DNA of 6,916 bases. It comes from JBFJVZ01 sp041623895. GTDB lineage: Bacteria; Planctomycetota; Planctomycetia; Pirellulales; Pirellulaceae. The position numbers and the translations under genes were made by a program. Where the stretch lies: assembly GCA_041623895.1 (NCBI GenBank), contig JBFJVZ010000405.1, positions 1 to 6,916 on the forward strand, in the 5' to 3' direction. Each line of letters begins with the position of its first letter. Within the stretch, counting starts at the first letter, position 1. Under the pieces are notes generated by a model. The model was not told the DNA's origin and did no database searches. It saw only the letters and a program-made list of their open reading frames with translations. Positions 1 to 5,903 of the stretch are shown here, one piece after another.

Positions 1-2
1 CC

Positions 3-77
3 AGGATCGCTGTCATCAAGACAAACGATGACAGCCACGCCGCGGGCACTGACCTGGTGTTGAAGCATGCGCGCTGA
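3..77 (+). CDS. 3' end of an unidentified gene (partial)
   Basis: Frame 3 is open from the window edge and ends with TGA at 75-77. The visible tail is 24 residues, beginning RIAVIKTNDDS and ending LVLKHAR. About three quarters of the codons end in G or C, which matches the confirmed genes here, and the other two forward frames stop at 28-30 and 61-63. The gene would converge on the minus-strand gene ending at 143, with a 65-base gap that shows no obvious hairpin plus T-run. Nothing in the tail identifies the product. It is also possible that this is non-coding sequence that happens to be open for 24 codons. Confidence 0.4.
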   Translation, partial: RIAVIKTNDDSHAAGTDLVLKHAR

Positions 78-142
78 CGATTCCAGCCCACGAGACGACC
101 GAGCCGACTACGGACGATCAACCATGGCACGTTGGACCGCAT

Positions 143-994
143 CTACTTTTCGAAGTCAGGTTTGGGGCGTTTTTCAATAAAATTCCAAAAATGCGGCTTT
201 CCATTCTCACCCAAATGCCCATCCGGCGACTGCCACGTGTTGCCGTCGGGCAGATTTACGCTGATGCGGTAATCGCTGAAAGGCGCCAGCGAGTAATGCC
301 ACGCACGCTGGCCGTCACTTTGGCGGGCTTCGATCAATGCGAGCAATTCTGTGTCCGTTCCCTGGCAAAAGCCAAAGATTGCCCCATATTCGATCCCGGT
401 GTCTTTGTCCTCGTATTCGTAAAACGGTTTCGGAACCGATCGTAACTCCCAGCGTTGATTGTCTGGCGTCTTGGTTTCGACGACGAGCGTTCGTGGGAAC
501 TGTCTCGCTTGCAGCTTCAGTCGGCGAGTGTCTTCGCCGGGCTCGGGAAGGTTGTCGGCAACGCGCCATCGCAGGCCCGCGACGGGACAATTCCAAGTTT
601 CCCGGCCCGTCACCTCCTTGCGGATAGGTCGGTCGCACAGCGAGTGAAACTCTTCCATCACCCAGCGATGGCGTCCTTGGGACCAAGCAAAGAACACACC
701 GATGGCGGCAGGGCGACCCGATGCTGTTGTCCAAAGGTAGAGGGCGCCAATATCGTCACCACCACGAACGGATTGAGTATGCAAGAAAATCGGCTTCTCA
801 TGCAGCTTGAATTTCTCAGCCGGTGCATCGAGGGTGGCAATGCTCTGACGCTGGGCCATTTCCTCGGCAACCCCGAGCCAGTAATCAACCGTCTTGCTCG
901 TGTTATCAACCGTGGGATCTTGCGATCGCAAAATGGTCGGTTGAGTAAAGAGGCACGCCGCCAGCAAAACTGGAACGAATCGGAACTTGAGCAT
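143..994 (-). CDS. Exported protein of unknown function, planctomycete-type family
   Basis: This encodes 283 residues. The N-terminus has K3 and R5 followed by a hydrophobic stretch at about 6-22 (FVPVLLAACLF and onward), which fits a Sec signal peptide; the mature part is hydrophilic, so a periplasmic location is inferred. C14 is not in a good lipobox. The body has two halves. Residues 68-118 contain an IFLHTQSVRGG...GALYLWTTASGRPAAIG...EEFHSL pattern. Residues 181-254 contain a RWELRSVPKPFYEYED...YGAIFGFCQGTD...LLALIEAR...W.Y.LAPFSDY pattern. From memory these resemble a widespread set of planctomycete hypothetical proteins, but I cannot name a domain or a function. Aromatic and acidic residues are frequent and no catalytic motif is evident. 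The ATG at 994 is chosen because the signal peptide begins there. No strong ribosome-binding site precedes it. The gene stands alone on its strand. Confidence 0.8.
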   Translation of the reverse strand: MLKFRFVPVLLAACLFTQPTILRSQDPTVDNTSKTVDYWLGVAEEMAQRQSIATLDAPAEKFKLHEKPIFLHTQSVRGGDDIGALYLWTTASGRPAAIGVFFAWSQGRHRWVMEEFHSLCDRPIRKEVTGRETWNCPVAGLRWRVADNLPEPGEDTRRLKLQARQFPRTLVVETKTPDNQRWELRSVPKPFYEYEDKDTGIEYGAIFGFCQGTDTELLALIEARQSDGQRAWHYSLAPFSDYRISVNLPDGNTWQSPDGHLGENGKPHFWNFIEKRPKPDFEK

Positions 995-1221
995 GCAAAA
1001 TCGCCGACCGGAGAGGAGGTGGAGCCATCACCGCAGAGCACTTCCTGATTTTGACATAACCTATCGAATTTACAAGTAGTTCCGCACGTGGCGGGCATCG
1101 GACTGTCTCGCAATGACGACTCGCGACCTTCGCTCTGTTCGTCGGAGTGCCCGGGTACCGAGTGCGGGATGACCAAAGCTGGCCGGAAGCATTCGTCAAC
1201 GCGGCGAGGTTGCCCTCAGCG
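995..1221. other. Divergent intergenic region with promoter-like and repeat-like sequence
   Basis: This is the upstream region of both the minus-strand exported protein gene and the plus-strand small gene. An AT-rich patch at 1048-1080 includes a perfect TTGACA at 1051-1056 on the plus strand, but at the usual 16-18 base spacing there is only a poor -10 match (AAGTAG or AGTAGT), so a promoter cannot be asserted. The rest is covered by the repeat-like element at 1104-1173. No convincing gene lies here; the reading frames that cross it are shadows or lack coding character. Confidence 0.5.
1104..1173 (-). repeat. Dispersed intergenic repeat-like element
   Basis: Read on the minus strand the segment begins GTCATCCCGCACTCGG, continues with ACTCCGACGAACAGAGCGAA, and ends with TCGTCATTGCGAGACAG. 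This resembles a very common kind of intergenic repeat in bacterial genomes, with GTCAT(T/C)CCG...GAGCGAAG...CGTCATTGCGAG phrasing, which gives low-complexity SDEQSEGRES-like translations when read as protein. It contains the overlapping palindromes CCCGGG (1150-1155) and GGTACC (1154-1159). The identification is by phrase resemblance only; copy number elsewhere in the genome cannot be seen from this window. Confidence 0.4.
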
Positions 1222-1394
1222 ATGGGGCCGGTGACGGAACCAACGACGGATTCGGGCAAAATTGTTCCGGTTGCTATGCTCTGTACTTCGGGCTGGTATT
1301 CTTGTTCATCGCGGGATTGTTGGATGCACCGACCGTGCATCCCTCGCTGCACCGGTTTTATGTGGATCCAGATGACTCGAGCGATAACGAATGA
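1222..1394 (+). pseudogene. Small single-pass membrane protein gene, apparently frameshifted
   Basis: Two overlapping frames together read as one small protein. From ATG 1222 (or GTG 1231) the frame gives MTEPTTDSGKIVPVAML-like sequence up to CTC 1279-1281. The coherent continuation is in the -1 frame from CTG 1281: YFGLVFLFIAGLLDAPTVHP, then a short acidic tail ending DDSSDNE and TGA 1392-1394. The joined product would be about 57 residues (54 from the GTG), with a short N-terminus, one transmembrane helix and an acidic tail. The downstream frame is open back to 1173 but has no ATG, GTG or TTG before the helix, so it cannot start by itself in the normal way. The stop overlaps the DUF502 gene start as ATGA, the usual sign of translational coupling. 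There is no X XXY YYZ slippery heptamer at the junction, so a one-base loss (or a two-base CT gain) or a sequencing error is more likely than programmed frameshifting. The family is not recognised. Confidence 0.55.
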
Positions 1395-2092
1395 GCAAGG
1401 CCAAGGCATCGAAAATGCGACTGTTCCTTTTAAGACTCTGGAATCGTGGCTTCATCGGCACGTTTTTGACGGGATTGTTTGCCTTGCTGCCGCTGGTCGT
1501 GACGCTGTGGATCATGAATTGGGTGGCGGGCATCCTCCGCGGCTTTGTCGGACCTGACAGTCTTCTTGGCCAAGGCTTGCGTTCGATCGGATTGCACTTT
1601 GCCGCCAATCAGTACATTGCCACTGCCATTGGATGGATCTTTGTGGTCGGTTGCATCTGGCTGGTGGGACTCTTGGTTTCCGGCTCGGCAAGGTACCGGT
1701 GGCAGGAGTGGTTTGACGGAACGTTCAAAAAAATCCCCTTGGTCAAAAGCGTTTACGCCCCGGTGAAGCAGGTGGTCGAGATGTTTTCCAAGCGAGACGA
1801 GTCAGCCGTCTCGTCGATGCAAGTCGTCCATTGTTATCTCGGCGACGATGAAGCGGCCGGATTTCTGGGATTGCTTCCCAGTAAGGATGTTTATCGCTTC
1901 AAAAACCAGGACTGCCACATCATCTATTTGCCGTCCGCCCCGATGCCGATGACCGGTTTCAATATGTTCATCCCGGTCGAACGAGTCCAAGTCGTCGAGA
2001 TGGGCGTCGAGGAATTGATGCAGATCTATTTTTCGCTCGGCGTGATGACGACATCGGCCGTGCCGCCCGGCGTGTTGGCCAAGCCATCATGA
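1391..2092 (+). CDS. DUF502 (COV-like) integral membrane protein
   Basis: This 233-residue protein matches the DUF502 family, whose best-known plant member is COV1; the bacterial role is not established. A short basic N-terminus (residues 1-20) leads into a first transmembrane segment at about 21-48 (FIGTFLTGLFALLPLVVTLW), which carries the family's G...LLP...T pattern. A loop follows, then a second segment at about 76-98 (ATAIGWIFVVGCIWLVGLLV). Conserved features after it are the IPLVKSVYAPVKQ stretch (115-127), the YLPSAPMPMTGF stretch (179-190), which corresponds to the family's P.P.P.SG-type motif, and SLGV near 215-218. The length is normal for the family. ATG 1391 is chosen because its ATGA overlaps the stop of the small upstream frame; an alternative ATG lies at 1415, still before the first helix. 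No strong Shine-Dalgarno is present, consistent with coupling to the upstream frame. Confidence 0.9.
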   Translation: MSKAKASKMRLFLLRLWNRGFIGTFLTGLFALLPLVVTLWIMNWVAGILRGFVGPDSLLGQGLRSIGLHFAANQYIATAIGWIFVVGCIWLVGLLVSGSARYRWQEWFDGTFKKIPLVKSVYAPVKQVVEMFSKRDESAVSSMQVVHCYLGDDEAAGFLGLLPSKDVYRFKNQDCHIIYLPSAPMPMTGFNMFIPVERVQVVEMGVEELMQIYFSLGVMTTSAVPPGVLAKPS

Positions 2093-2397
2093 TCTCGCTG
2101 GTCCATGGGTGTTTTCGAGCAAGCGAACAGGATCGGACGAGAACGTCACCCGGGGCGTTCAAAAACACGAAAACGCCTTACCTGGAGACTGATCACCGAG
2201 GTTCGGTCACGAATACGTTGAGGGCCATCATCGTGCGTGCCTTGGCCAATCCGGCGAAAGTCATAGGCCGCCTCGATGAACCGCTCTTGATACCAGCCGG
2301 GCTTCGTCTAATGACGTCGACATGCTTCGCTCTTTGTAGCCGAACTCGCCTGCCGGGTTATAGAATTTCCCAGATTCGCGTGGATGAAGGTATTTGA
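2093..2397. other. 305-base intergenic region, structured, no convincing gene
   Basis: No recognisable gene lies between the DUF502 stop and the M50 protease start. A plus-strand frame runs through to a TGA at 2395-2397, but its translation has no domain-like character. On the minus strand a 53-codon stretch (2149-2307, stop at 2146-2148) is open with mostly G/C-ending codons in its upstream half, yet it has no start codon; it may be a decayed gene fragment or chance. The left part carries the stem-loops at 2107-2177. A minor hairpin, ACCGA (2195-2199) with TCGGT (2203-2207), lies further on. GAAGG at 2386-2390 is the ribosome-binding site of the M50 gene. Confidence 0.5.
2107..2177 (+). repeat. 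Two tandem stem-loops after the DUF502 gene, possible terminator
   Basis: First stem: GGGTG (2107-2111) pairs with CACCC (2147-2151), continued inward by TTTTCG (2112-2117) with CGAGAA (2138-2143) including one G-U pair; three bases (2144-2146) bulge on the right arm. Second stem: GGCGTT (2154-2159) pairs with AACGCC (2172-2177), with a 12-base loop. The first stem begins 15 bases after the DUF502 stop codon, the usual place for a terminator, but neither stem is followed by a T-run, so intrinsic termination is uncertain. They could instead stabilise the 3' end of the message or be part of an intergenic repeat. Confidence 0.35.
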
Positions 2398-3288
2398 ATG
2401 TCTGACCGACAATTCCATCGACCGTTCGATGTGACGCTCGACCGTCAAGACAACGACGAACCTCCGCGGCAGCAACGCTTCGAGCCGAGACTCACACGGC
2501 CGCAACGGCGGCGGCTGATGCTGCCGCTGCTGTTGTTCGTGGCGACCTGCGCGAGTACCTATCTTACGGGTGGGCTGGCCTTTTGCCTGGCGCTGATGAT
2601 CACGTTGACGGCGCACGAGTTGGGTCACTTCATCCAGGCTTGGCGATATCGCGTGCCGGCCAGTTTGCCGTACTTCATTCCGATGCCGTTGAGCCCGATC
2701 GGAACCATGGGCGCAGTGATCGCGATGCAGGGCCGGATGGGCGATCGCAAGTCGCTGTTCGACATCGGGATCACAGGGCCGCTGGCTGGCCTGGTTCCGA
2801 CGCTGGCGTTTTCCGTGATTGGCTTGTGGCTTTCAGAAGTCCGGCCTGTTCCCCAAGACGCGGCGACGTTGACTCTTGGCGAACCGCTGATTTTCAAGGT
2901 TTTGTCCTATTGCATGTTCGGCCCACTGCCCTCAGGAATGGATGTTTTTCTCCATCCGATCGCCTATGCCGGCTGGGTGGGGATCTTTATCACGGCGTTG
3001 AACTTGATCCCGATCGGCCAGTTGGATGGCGGCCATGTGCTTTACGCTTTGTTGCTCCGCAAGGCGCGTGTTGTTTCCCTGGCACTTTTGGCGGCGGCTA
3101 TTTTGGCCGTGATCGTTTGGGAGTTTTGGGGTTGGACGCTGCTGATCGTTTTGTTGATGCTGTTCGGGCCGACTCACCCGCCTACCGCAAACGACAACAT
3201 GGAGCTGGGCGCTGGCCGTACCGTCCTGGGTTATCTGGCGTTACTGTTCGTGTTGATTGGATTCACTCCGACACCTTTCGTAATTTGA
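2398..3288 (+). CDS. Site-2-type intramembrane metalloprotease (peptidase M50)
   Basis: The 296-residue product is a polytopic membrane zinc protease. Residues 1-40 form a charged, Arg-rich cytoplasmic leader. The first hydrophobic region (about 41-70) runs into the catalytic HExxH motif, HELGH at 73-77, where H73 and H77 bind zinc and E74 is catalytic. The stretch PYFIPMPLSPIGTMGAVIAM (91-110) and FDIGITGPLAG (121-131) resemble the EGY/cyanobacterial-like group of site-2 proteases. The third zinc ligand is D210 in NLIPIGQLDGGH (202-213). Further membrane segments lie at about 187-205, 225-258 and 275-290. No PDZ domain is present, unlike RseP. Members of this family cut membrane-embedded substrates such as anti-sigma factors; the substrate here is unknown. 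Start choice is supported by GAAGG at 2386-2390, seven bases before the ATG. The gene appears to be transcribed alone, with structured gaps on both sides. Confidence 0.9.
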   Translation: MSDRQFHRPFDVTLDRQDNDEPPRQQRFEPRLTRPQRRRLMLPLLLFVATCASTYLTGGLAFCLALMITLTAHELGHFIQAWRYRVPASLPYFIPMPLSPIGTMGAVIAMQGRMGDRKSLFDIGITGPLAGLVPTLAFSVIGLWLSEVRPVPQDAATLTLGEPLIFKVLSYCMFGPLPSGMDVFLHPIAYAGWVGIFITALNLIPIGQLDGGHVLYALLLRKARVVSLALLAAAILAVIVWEFWGWTLLIVLLMLFGPTHPPTANDNMELGAGRTVLGYLALLFVLIGFTPTPFVI

Positions 3289-3301
3289 CGATCCCGACCA
3301 C

Positions 3302-3366
3302 CTTGCTGCGAAAGTCGAAACCCCGACCGGCGAGACGATTGCCTCGCGCAGCCGTTTCGAAGCAAG
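3302..3366. repeat. Long imperfect inverted repeat between the M50 and nuclease genes
   Basis: The right arm GTTTCGAAGCAAG (3354-3366) pairs with two left-arm blocks, CTTGCT (3302-3307) and TCGAAAC (3315-3321). This gives 13 base pairs with a seven-base bulge (3308-3314). Inside it, GCGAG (3330-3334) can pair with CTCGC (3343-3347) around an eight-base loop. The element starts 14 bases after the M50 stop and ends about 97 bases before the nuclease start. The bases after it (CATTTGTTTC) are T-rich but not a true T-run, so it may be a weak terminator, an attenuating leader structure or a remnant of a mobile repeat. Confidence 0.35.
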
Positions 3367-3462
3367 CATTTGTTTCGCTATTGGGCACGGGCATTGCCTT
3401 TCCTGACGTCCGACAATTTGCTGGGCGCAAGTCGTGGCACAATTCTTGAACGAGACTCACGC

Positions 3463-4863
3463 ATGAAGCTGACATTTTTGGGTGCCAATCGCTGCGTTAC
3501 CGGGTCGCGGTACTGTCTGGAGGCAAATGGCACACGCGTCATGATCGACTGCGGGTTGGTGCAGGAACGACAACACGCCAATCGCAACTGGGAAACGTGT
3601 CCGATTCGTCCCTCGACGGTTCATTCCCTCTTGCTGACACACATTCACATCGATCACAGCGGCTTGATTCCCAAGTTCGTCCGAGATGGATTTCAAGGCA
3701 GCATCGTTGCAACGCGTCCCACCGTTGACCTTGCAGACATTGTCCTGCGAGACTCGGCAAATATCCAAGCGGAAGATGCGGCCTATAAAAAGAAGCGACA
3801 TCGACGCGAAGGCCGCCGCGGGAAGTATCCGGAGCAACCCCTTTATACGACGGTTGATGTCGAGCGGTCCTTGCCGCTTTTTCAGGGCTTGGACTATGAC
3901 CGGACGATTCGGGTAGCCGAAGGAATCGACGTCATCTTTCGCGATGCAGGCCACATCTTGGGCTCGGCCATGCTCGAAGTGCTGGTAAAAGAAAAGGGGA
4001 TTCAGCGGCGAATTGTCTTCTCTGGCGACATCGGTCAACGAGGAAAGCCGCTGATCAATGATCCGTCCGAATTTAAGCAAGCCGATTACGTCATCATGGA
4101 GTCGACCTATGGCGATCGCTTGCACGATAAATCCGGTGACGTCGAAACTCAGCTGTGCGAAATCATCAGCGACACGATCGGCCGCGGTGGAAATGTGGTG
4201 ATCCCCACGTTTGCTATCGAGCGTGCGCAAGAGTTGATGTACTTTATCGGGCGGCTGGTCTATGCACAGCGCATTCCAGCCGTTCCGATTTTCCTTGACA
4301 GCCCGATGGCCGTGGATGTCACCGAGATATTTCGTCAGCACTGCAGTTTTCTAGACAGTGAAACCCAGAAATTGATTATGTCGAAGGAGCCACCCCTGCA
4401 CTACGCCGGCCTGCATATGGTCCAAGATGTGGAACAATCCAAATCGATCAACCGTTTGACCAAACCTAGCATCATCATGTCACCGTCGGGCATGTGTACT
4501 GCCGGCCGAATCAAACATCATCTGCGAAACAACATCGGCCGCCCTGAAAGCACGATCTTGTTTGTCGGTTTTCAGGCCCGCGGTACGCTCGGGCGTCAGA
4601 TCCTGGAAGGGAATCAAGAGGTGCGGATTCACGGACAGTTGCGGCGAGTCAATGCGCGTGTGGCGCACGTCAACGGGCTTTCGGGTCATGCCGACCAAGC
4701 GGGTTTACTCGACTGGTTAAGCCATCTCGAAACGCCGCCCCGGCATCTGTTTTTGGCCCACGGCGAGGAAGCCGCCTCCAAGTGCCTCGCTGGGTTGATC
4801 AAACAAAGATGGGGATGGCCGGTGTCCATCCCCAATTATGAGAGTTCTGTGGATCTGGAATAA
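3463..4863 (+). CDS. Beta-CASP metallo-beta-lactamase-fold RNA nuclease (CPSF73/YSH1-like)
   Basis: This is a 466-residue cytoplasmic metal-dependent nuclease of the RNA-processing branch of the metallo-beta-lactamase superfamily. Visible motifs are MIDCG with D29 (motif 1), HIHIDHSG with H60, H62, D64 and H65 (motif 2), DAGHILGSA with H164 (motif 3) and SGDIG with D189 (motif 4). The beta-CASP part follows: ESTYGDR from E213 (motif A), IPTFAIERAQE (247-257), LDSPMA (278-283), SPSGM (340-344), GFQARGTLGR (369-378) and GLSGHAD with H409 (motif C). The C-terminal RNA-specificity (RMMBL) region ends with LAHGE (431-435). A Lys/Arg-rich stretch at 109-121 is a plausible RNA contact. All core metal ligands are present, so activity is expected; the target RNA is unknown. 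ATG 3463 is chosen because the fold begins there (MKLTFLGA). An upstream in-frame ATG at 3370 would add 31 residues without family character. Lactate dehydrogenase follows after 26 bases, suggesting co-transcription. Confidence 0.9.
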   Translation: MKLTFLGANRCVTGSRYCLEANGTRVMIDCGLVQERQHANRNWETCPIRPSTVHSLLLTHIHIDHSGLIPKFVRDGFQGSIVATRPTVDLADIVLRDSANIQAEDAAYKKKRHRREGRRGKYPEQPLYTTVDVERSLPLFQGLDYDRTIRVAEGIDVIFRDAGHILGSAMLEVLVKEKGIQRRIVFSGDIGQRGKPLINDPSEFKQADYVIMESTYGDRLHDKSGDVETQLCEIISDTIGRGGNVVIPTFAIERAQELMYFIGRLVYAQRIPAVPIFLDSPMAVDVTEIFRQHCSFLDSETQKLIMSKEPPLHYAGLHMVQDVEQSKSINRLTKPSIIMSPSGMCTAGRIKHHLRNNIGRPESTILFVGFQARGTLGRQILEGNQEVRIHGQLRRVNARVAHVNGLSGHADQAGLLDWLSHLETPPRHLFLAHGEEAASKCLAGLIKQRWGWPVSIPNYESSVDLE

Positions 4864-4889
4864 GTGCCTGGCGAAATAAGGATGGCATC

Positions 4890-5840
4890 ATGAAAGTTGG
4901 AATTGTCGGCAGTGGATTCGTCGGTTCGACGGCGGCTTACGCGATGGTGATGAAGGGAATTGGGCGTGAGATCGTCATGGTGGATATCAACCAGAAGCGC
5001 GCCGCCGCGGAAGCAGATGACATCTTTCACGCGGTCCCCTTCGCTCATCCGTTGAACATCCGTTCCGGCGACTATGCGGAGATTGCCGGAAGTCGCGTCG
5101 TGATTGTGGCGGCGGGAGCCAATCAGCGGCCGGGTGAGACACGGATGGAGTTGCTGAAGCGAAATGCGGATGTGTTTCGGGACGTGATTCCCAAGATTAT
5201 CCAGCACGCCGGCGATGCCGTCTTGTTGATCGCGACGAATCCTGTCGATATCACCACTCATCTTGCCGGCCAGTTCGCGGTGGCTTGCGGTGTTCCGTTA
5301 CATCGCGTTATCGGTTCGGGGACGATGTTGGACACCGCTCGATTTCGCACACTGCTGGGACGCCATTTCGGCGTTGATTCGCAACATGTGCACGGCTATG
5401 TGATCGGAGAGCATGGCGATTCGGAGGTGCTGACTTGGTCTCACGTCACGATCGCGGGATTGTCTGTCGATGAATTCGGTGAGGTGCGCGGGACGACGCT
5501 TGATAAAGTTGCGCGAGGTGAGATTGACGATCAGGTCCGGCGTGCCGCCTATCGCATCATCGAGGGCAAGGCAGCGACGTACTACGGAATCGGCGCCGCG
5601 CTGGCCCGCATTGTCGATGCGGTCCTTCACGACCAGCGTGCGATCTTGACGACGTGCGCACGGATCGAGAACATCGCAGGCATCCGCGACGTGACCATTT
5701 CGATGCCGCACTTAGTCAGCGGGTCAGGCGTGCTTGCATCCATCCCGCTGAGTCTAAGCGAGCTGGAGAACGCACAGCTGAAAAAGAGTGCGGGAATTAT
5801 CCAGGACGCGATCGAGTCATTGGGCAATGTCGTGATCTGA
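4890..5840 (+). CDS. ldh: L-lactate dehydrogenase (NAD-dependent)
   Basis: The 316-residue cytoplasmic enzyme interconverts pyruvate and L-lactate using NAD(H). The dinucleotide motif is GSGFVG (7-12), and D32 in MVDIN points to NAD rather than NADP. The substrate-specificity position is Q79 in GANQRPGETR, typical of lactate dehydrogenases where malate dehydrogenases have Arg. The mobile-loop Arg is R85. Other active-site residues are N117 (TNPVD), D148 and R151 (LDTAR), H175 in GEHGDSE (the proton donor) and T230. R153 and H168 match the positions that bind fructose 1,6-bisphosphate in Bacillus-type enzymes, so allosteric activation as a tetramer is possible (inference). The start is supported by AAGGA at 4878-4882, seven bases upstream, the best ribosome-binding site in the window. 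It sits 26 bases after the nuclease stop and is probably in the same transcript. Malate dehydrogenase is the main alternative and is disfavoured by Q79. Confidence 0.92.
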   Translation: MKVGIVGSGFVGSTAAYAMVMKGIGREIVMVDINQKRAAAEADDIFHAVPFAHPLNIRSGDYAEIAGSRVVIVAAGANQRPGETRMELLKRNADVFRDVIPKIIQHAGDAVLLIATNPVDITTHLAGQFAVACGVPLHRVIGSGTMLDTARFRTLLGRHFGVDSQHVHGYVIGEHGDSEVLTWSHVTIAGLSVDEFGEVRGTTLDKVARGEIDDQVRRAAYRIIEGKAATYYGIGAALARIVDAVLHDQRAILTTCARIENIAGIRDVTISMPHLVSGSGVLASIPLSLSELENAQLKKSAGIIQDAIESLGNVVI

Positions 5841-5903
5841 CCAACGAGAAGCACTCCGAACACCGGAAAGACTCCCGGGCAAAGACGACGACACTTTGAC
5901 CTG

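Noticed and set aside
455..1048. Long plus-strand open frame of 197 codons opposite the exported-protein gene
   Set aside because: It is a shadow of the minus-strand gene: no recognisable domain and no coding-like character of its own, while the minus frame has a signal peptide and family-like blocks.
1051..1080. TTGACA at 1051-1056 as a sigma-70-like promoter
   Set aside because: No acceptable -10 box at 16-18 bases; only a TACAAG at a spacing of 14. Kept as a note, not a promoter call.
1169..1234. 22-codon frame from ATG 1169 ending in a GTGA overlap with the possible GTG start at 1231
   Set aside because: The translation is Arg/Ser-rich without pattern, begins in the repeat-like element and has no ribosome-binding site; the overlap looks accidental.
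1276..1286. Programmed -1 frameshift site in the small membrane gene
   Set aside because: No slippery heptamer or following stem-loop is seen at the junction; mutation or base-call error is simpler.
3418..3446. TTGCTG with AATTCT at 17 bases as a promoter for the nuclease gene
   Set aside because: The -10 hexamer matches consensus at only three positions; too weak to support.
2583..3449. 288-codon plus-strand frame overlapping the M50 gene
   Set aside because: It is an out-of-frame reading of the M50 gene, which has HELGH and LDG motifs and several membrane helices.
3370..3462. In-frame ATG at 3370 that would lengthen the nuclease by 31 residues
   Set aside because: The added residues have no family character and the conserved fold starts exactly at the ATG at 3463.
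3457..4341. 294-codon minus-strand frame opposite the nuclease gene
   Set aside because: Antisense shadow; the plus frame carries all the metallo-beta-lactamase and beta-CASP motifs.
5880..5898. CAAAG/CTTTG stem between the convergent lactate dehydrogenase and lipoprotein genes
   Set aside because: Only five A/T-rich base pairs with a nine-base loop and no T-run; not a credible terminator.
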